A stretch of 25,575 nt of DNA from Bacteroidales bacterium UBA3834. GTDB lineage: Bacteria > Bacteroidota > Bacteroidia > Bacteroidales > P3. The DNA lies in NCBI GenBank assembly GCA_002392965.1, contig DGIA01000004.1:1-25575 (forward strand), given 5' to 3'. This document shows positions 22,470 through 25,575 of this stretch, piece by piece. The translations under genes were made by a program, and so were the position numbers. The first letter of the stretch is position 1, and each line of letters starts with the position of its first letter. The notes under the pieces are model-generated. The model worked only from the letters and a program-made list of their open reading frames with translations, was not told the DNA's origin and did not search any database.

Positions 22470-23378
22470 ATGAAACGAGGATTAGGATATATATTAGCTT
22501 TTGTCTTCACACTCACTTTGTTGGCATGTAGCAACAACAAAATGGACGACGAGGGATTGACTGACAATGAGAAACTTGAATTGCTTGACGCAAAGATCGA
22601 GAAACACCCCAAGGACGCTTCCCTTTATGCCAATCGAGCCATGCTGCTTATGAACCTGGGACGCACCCTGGAAGCCACTGCCGATATTGAAAAGGCAGTC
22701 TCGATAGAACCCAGGAATGTCGAATATCACCTGCGTCAAGCCGATGTTTATTTTGCCCGCGGCGACGTGGAAAAAAGCTATAAGGCACTAAGCGAAGCAG
22801 AACGGCTAGCCCCCGAGAACATGGAAGTGCAACTCAAGATGGGCGAAGTGACGTTCTACAGCCGGGACTATGACCGCAGTCTCAAATGCCTGAGCAAAGT
22901 GACGGAAAAAGAGCCCGACAATCGCACGGCGCTGTTCATGACAGGATTCATCTACAAAGAGAAGGGGGACACTCTCTCGGCCGTGCAACTGCTGAGAAGA
23001 GTATGCGACCTTTACCCCGACTATTCTCCTGCCTTTGAAGAGTTGGGAGTACTCTACGCTTCACACAACAATCCTTTAGCAGAAGAATACTTAGGCACGG
23101 TTATCCAGATGGATTCGACGAACACCAACGCACTCTATGCGCTGGCCATGTATCATCAAGACCGAGGAGAAATGGACGCAGCCGAGAATCTGTATCAAAG
23201 AATTGTGGGAATCAACCCGCGCAGCGCTGACAGCTGGCACAACCTGGGATATATTGAAATGACCTATTACCATGACTACAAACGTGCCATCGAGCTTTTC
23301 GACAGTGCACTCACGATTGACCCTTATATGGAATCGGCCCTCCACAACCAGCAGGTGGCACGGGAAGCAATGAAATGA
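22470..23378 (+). CDS. Tetratricopeptide-repeat lipoprotein
   Basis: A 302-residue lipoprotein (signal ending in LTLLAC, Cys20; then SNNKMDDEG). The whole mature part consists of TPR units, about seven, with the A-x-x-Y/L-x-x-x-G-x pattern. Examples are ASLYANRAMLLMNLGRTLEA, VEYHLRQADVYFARGDVEKS, TNALYALAMYHQDRGEMDAA and ADSWHNLGYIEMTYYHDYKR. TPRs bind peptides or assemble complexes. It is probably periplasm-facing on the inner or outer membrane. It lies between the tRNA-modifying enzyme and pyrB in closely spaced plus-strand genes, but no partner is evident. Confidence 0.93.
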   Translation: MKRGLGYILAFVFTLTLLACSNNKMDDEGLTDNEKLELLDAKIEKHPKDASLYANRAMLLMNLGRTLEATADIEKAVSIEPRNVEYHLRQADVYFARGDVEKSYKALSEAERLAPENMEVQLKMGEVTFYSRDYDRSLKCLSKVTEKEPDNRTALFMTGFIYKEKGDTLSAVQLLRRVCDLYPDYSPAFEELGVLYASHNNPLAEEYLGTVIQMDSTNTNALYALAMYHQDRGEMDAAENLYQRIVGINPRSADSWHNLGYIEMTYYHDYKRAIELFDSALTIDPYMESALHNQQVAREAMK

Positions 23379-23405
23379 ACGTATCAACATATCAACATTA
23401 ATAAT

Positions 23406-24323
23406 ATGAGCACATTAAAAGGACGCAATCTTATCTCCATCACCGACTTTTCAAAAGAAGAGTATATTCAGGTGCTGGACATCGCGGAAGGATTTGAGAA
23501 GAATCCCAAGCAGAAAATTCTCAGCGACAAGGTTGTCGCAACCCTTTTCTTCGAACCTTCGACGCGTACTCGTCTAAGTTTCGAGAGCGCCGCGAACCAG
23601 TTGGGTGCACGCATCATTGGCTTCTCCGACCCAGGTGGCACGAGCGTCCAGAAAGGAGAGTCGCTCCACGACACCATTGTGATGGTCTCCTCTTATAGCG
23701 ACCTAATCGTTATGCGCAACCCAAAAGAAGGCTCTTCGCGCTATGCGTCAGAAGTATCCACAGTGCCCGTTATTAATGCCGGAGACGGTGCCAACCAGCA
23801 CCCCACCCAATGCATGCTCGACCTCTATTCCATCCGGAAAACACAAGGAACACTGGATAATCTGCAGATTGCCATGGTCGGTGACTTGAAGTATGGTCGC
23901 ACCGTTCACTCTCTGGTGCAAGCCATGTGTAATTTCAATGCGACATTCCACTTGGTTTCACCTCAGGAATTGAAGTTGCCGTCGAGTGTCAAGATGAGCA
24001 TCAAGGATGCCGGATTGAAATATTACCAATACACCGACTTGCGCGACATTATACCGACTGCCGACATCATCTATATGACACGCGTGCAACGTGAGCGATT
24101 CCCTGATCCTATGGAATACGAACGCGTGAAAGACTCGTGTATTTTGACTGCTTCGATGCTTGAAGGTTGCAAACCCAACATGCGCATTCTTCATCCTCTG
24201 CCTCGTGTGAACGAAATCACAACGGATGTGGACAAGACCCCCTATGCATACTACTTCCAGCAGGCACAAAACGGAGTGTATGTGCGTCAGGCATTGATGG
24301 CCGCCATACTGGGTGTGAGATAA
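23406..24323 (+). CDS. pyrB: Aspartate carbamoyltransferase, catalytic subunit
   Basis: PyrB joins carbamoyl phosphate and aspartate, the committed step of pyrimidine synthesis. The 305-residue protein has the carbamoyl-phosphate motif Ser52-Thr53-Arg54-Thr55 (FEPSTRTRLSFE), Lys83 of the mobile loop (SVQKGESLHDT), HPTQCMLDLYS, MTRVQRER and the HPLPR motif near residue 265. The length is normal. pyrI follows after 27 bases, so the enzyme is of the class B type, with regulatory chains and allosteric control by nucleotides. Confidence 0.98.
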   Translation: MSTLKGRNLISITDFSKEEYIQVLDIAEGFEKNPKQKILSDKVVATLFFEPSTRTRLSFESAANQLGARIIGFSDPGGTSVQKGESLHDTIVMVSSYSDLIVMRNPKEGSSRYASEVSTVPVINAGDGANQHPTQCMLDLYSIRKTQGTLDNLQIAMVGDLKYGRTVHSLVQAMCNFNATFHLVSPQELKLPSSVKMSIKDAGLKYYQYTDLRDIIPTADIIYMTRVQRERFPDPMEYERVKDSCILTASMLEGCKPNMRILHPLPRVNEITTDVDKTPYAYYFQQAQNGVYVRQALMAAILGVR

Positions 24324-24350
24324 TTAATCATTTTTTCAAAAGCTAAAGAA

Positions 24351-24812
24351 ATGGAAACAAAGAAAGAACTCGTTGTGTCCGCCATTGAGAACGGCACAGT
24401 CATTGATCATATTCCCACAGAGTCTGTCTATCAAGTAATCCGTATTCTTGGTCTTGAAAAATACAAAGACGAAGTGCTCATCGGGAATCACCTTTCAAGC
24501 CAGAAACTTGGGCAAAAGGGAATTATCAAAATCAAGAACAAACACTTTTCTACCCCGGAGGTAAGCAAAATTGCCCTTGTCGCGCCTCTCGCTACCATCA
24601 TTGACATTGAAAACTACAAGGTGGTACGCAAATTTAATGCGGAAATTCCTGACCAGGTGGAGGATTTCATCAAATGTGCCAACCCAAAGTGTATTACCAA
24701 TGCTGAGGTTGTGCCCACAAAATTCTATGTGGTGGATAAGGAGAATCTAAAGCTCCGCTGTCACTACTGCGAAAAATTCACCACCAAAGAAACAATGAAA
24801 TTCAGCGAATAA
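24351..24812 (+). CDS. pyrI: Aspartate carbamoyltransferase, regulatory subunit
   Basis: A 153-residue regulatory chain. The N-terminal nucleotide-binding domain (1-100) includes IENGTVIDHIP. The C-terminal zinc domain has all four cysteine ligands, Cys109, Cys114, Cys137 and Cys140 (CANPKC and CHYC). It binds CTP/UTP or ATP and holds catalytic trimers together in the holoenzyme. The gene is between pyrB (27 bases) and the small membrane protein (7 bases). Confidence 0.98.
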   Translation: METKKELVVSAIENGTVIDHIPTESVYQVIRILGLEKYKDEVLIGNHLSSQKLGQKGIIKIKNKHFSTPEVSKIALVAPLATIIDIENYKVVRKFNAEIPDQVEDFIKCANPKCITNAEVVPTKFYVVDKENLKLRCHYCEKFTTKETMKFSE

Positions 24813-24819
24813 TCAAGTC

Positions 24820-25215
24820 ATGCGACGGTATTTGATTGCCTTGATAGGAGTGACATTGGCAATGACTGCCACCTCGTTCATTGTAATGTGGCTTCTTCCG
24901 CAGTATTACATATCCGCAATGCCATTATTGGCCCTCTATTTCGGGGTTGTCTGCGGTGTGCAGCATTGGTTGGTTACTCGGGCGATGCATCGCTCTCCCA
25001 AGACCTTTGTGCAAATTTTCCTTGGGTCAGTAGTTGGTGTACTTTTCTTGCATCTGATTGTTCTCGCTGTCAATCTTTTCAGTCATCCTTCCCAAGCGCG
25101 CCTCTTTACAATTGCATTCGCCATCGGATATGCCGTAAGTCTTGTGTTTGAAACAATTGCATTGGTACGGTTTGTAGATAGACATCGCAAAGAAAAGCAG
25201 AACACCGAGAAATAG
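24820..25215 (+). CDS. Small four-helix membrane protein, function unknown
   Basis: A 131-residue protein with four hydrophobic segments (about 5-25, 32-50, 63-85 and 95-117) and a charged C-terminal tail (VDRHRKEKQNTEK). There is no lipobox. The general shape resembles small AtpI-like or accessory membrane proteins, but I see no diagnostic motif. It starts 7 bases after pyrI, so it is co-transcribed with the pyrimidine genes, and ends at the hairpin at 25234-25295. Confidence 0.75.
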   Translation: MRRYLIALIGVTLAMTATSFIVMWLLPQYYISAMPLLALYFGVVCGVQHWLVTRAMHRSPKTFVQIFLGSVVGVLFLHLIVLAVNLFSHPSQARLFTIAFAIGYAVSLVFETIALVRFVDRHRKEKQNTEK

Positions 25216-25227
25216 ACACCACAACGC

Positions 25228-25575
25228 TTATTCCAGCTGTCCGGCTCGGCAAACGATCATTGAATCAGGTGCCAGAAGCCGGACAGCTGTTTTTTCCAAA
25301 TCAGAAGCTGTTGCATGTTTTAATGCTGCGCTGATATTGACAGAAAGGCGTTCATCGACACACGTGGAAATCATATCGCAAAAACGGGTTGAACGCTCAA
25401 AGACCCCGTCGATAGAACGAATAAAATCGGCGGAAAATATGGTTTTGACCCTTTGAAGTTCCTCTTCTTCTATATGGCTCAACCCCTCAAGCTCCTTGTT
25501 TATCTCATTTTGTGCTTCTGCCACCGAATCGGGGGTAAGATCAGATGTTATATCATTAGTGTCCACTAAAAATTT
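25228..25575 (-). CDS. C-terminal part of an M16-type zinc peptidase-like protein, cut by window edge
   Basis: The minus-strand frame is open to the right edge (codons continue upstream of the GTG at 25566), so this is only the last 115 residues. The order of features fits the C-terminal domain of M16 (insulinase/pitrilysin-like) peptidases: VAEAQNEINKELEG, then EEELQRVKTIFSADFIRSID, then a helix, then SDLEKTAVRLLAPDSMIVCRAG. In this family the zinc-binding HxxEH lies in the N-terminal half, outside the window, so it cannot be told whether this is an active or inactive subunit. Confidence 0.7.
   Translation of the reverse strand, partial: KFLVDTNDITSDLTPDSVAEAQNEINKELEGLSHIEEEELQRVKTIFSADFIRSIDGVFERSTRFCDMISTCVDERLSVNISAALKHATASDLEKTAVRLLAPDSMIVCRAGQLE
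25234..25295 (+). terminator. Terminator of the pyrBI unit, located inside the convergent gene
   Basis: CAGCTGTCCGGCT (25234-25246) is perfectly complementary to AGCCGGACAGCTG (25277-25289), a 13-pair stem with a 30-base loop, followed by TTTTTT on the plus strand. It overlaps the last codons of the M16-type gene. The plus-strand T-run points to termination of the pyrB-pyrI-membrane protein transcript. Confidence 0.8.

Overview
The window looks like an ordinary chromosomal segment of a Bacteroidota bacterium, most likely order Bacteroidales. The evidence is: promoters of the TTG-N20-TAnnTTTG type; many lipoproteins, some with charged residues just after the lipid-bearing cysteine; a DUF5723-type barrel protein; a DPP5-like S9 peptidase; an RprY-type response regulator; a pyrB-pyrI pair; and A/T-rich start regions mostly without Shine-Dalgarno sequences. 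Family or genus cannot be fixed from the sequence alone.

Layout. Positions 1-217 (minus) hold the 5' end of a secreted beta-propeller-like protein. Positions 218-1183 are a poorly coding, disturbed stretch with an 11-bp tandem repeat, a broken helix-turn-helix gene, a strong terminator, a promoter and a long structured leader. Positions 1184-7463 (plus) carry a small lipoprotein, then a lipoprotein/outer-membrane-protein pair running directly into der, then thioredoxin and a DUF58 protein. A peptide-binding lipoprotein follows (7516-9156) and ends at a bidirectional terminator.

Positions 15683 down to 9248 (minus) form a tightly packed seven-gene unit: cyclophilin, response regulator, PhnP-like metallo-hydrolase, glycosyltransferase, MORN protein, BamE-like lipoprotein, S9 peptidase. 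Several junctions overlap or abut. Divergent from it, 15885-18995 (plus) carries a DHH phosphoesterase, two FKBP-type lipoproteins and adk, ending at a terminator. obg and a PAP2 phosphatase follow (19274-20853). Then come a conspicuous leader/terminator region, a CvpA-family protein and a tRNA-dihydrouridine synthase. Last are a TPR lipoprotein, pyrB, pyrI and a small membrane protein, ending at a hairpin that lies inside the 3' end of a convergent M16-type peptidase gene (partial, right edge).

Functionally the window mixes housekeeping (ribosome-assembly GTPases Der and Obg, Adk, pyrimidine synthesis, tRNA modification, thioredoxin) with cell-envelope and periplasmic functions (three prolyl isomerases, lipoproteins, a barrel protein, peptide capture and cleavage). 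I see no CRISPR array, complete mobile element, tRNA, rRNA or recognisable defence system. The best leads for something new are regulatory or architectural: the terminator and short ORF immediately upstream of the cvpA-like start, the structured leader of the lipoprotein at 1184, the lipoprotein/DUF5723 pair coupled to der, and the MORN/BamE-like/S9 envelope unit. None of these is demonstrated to be a new system.
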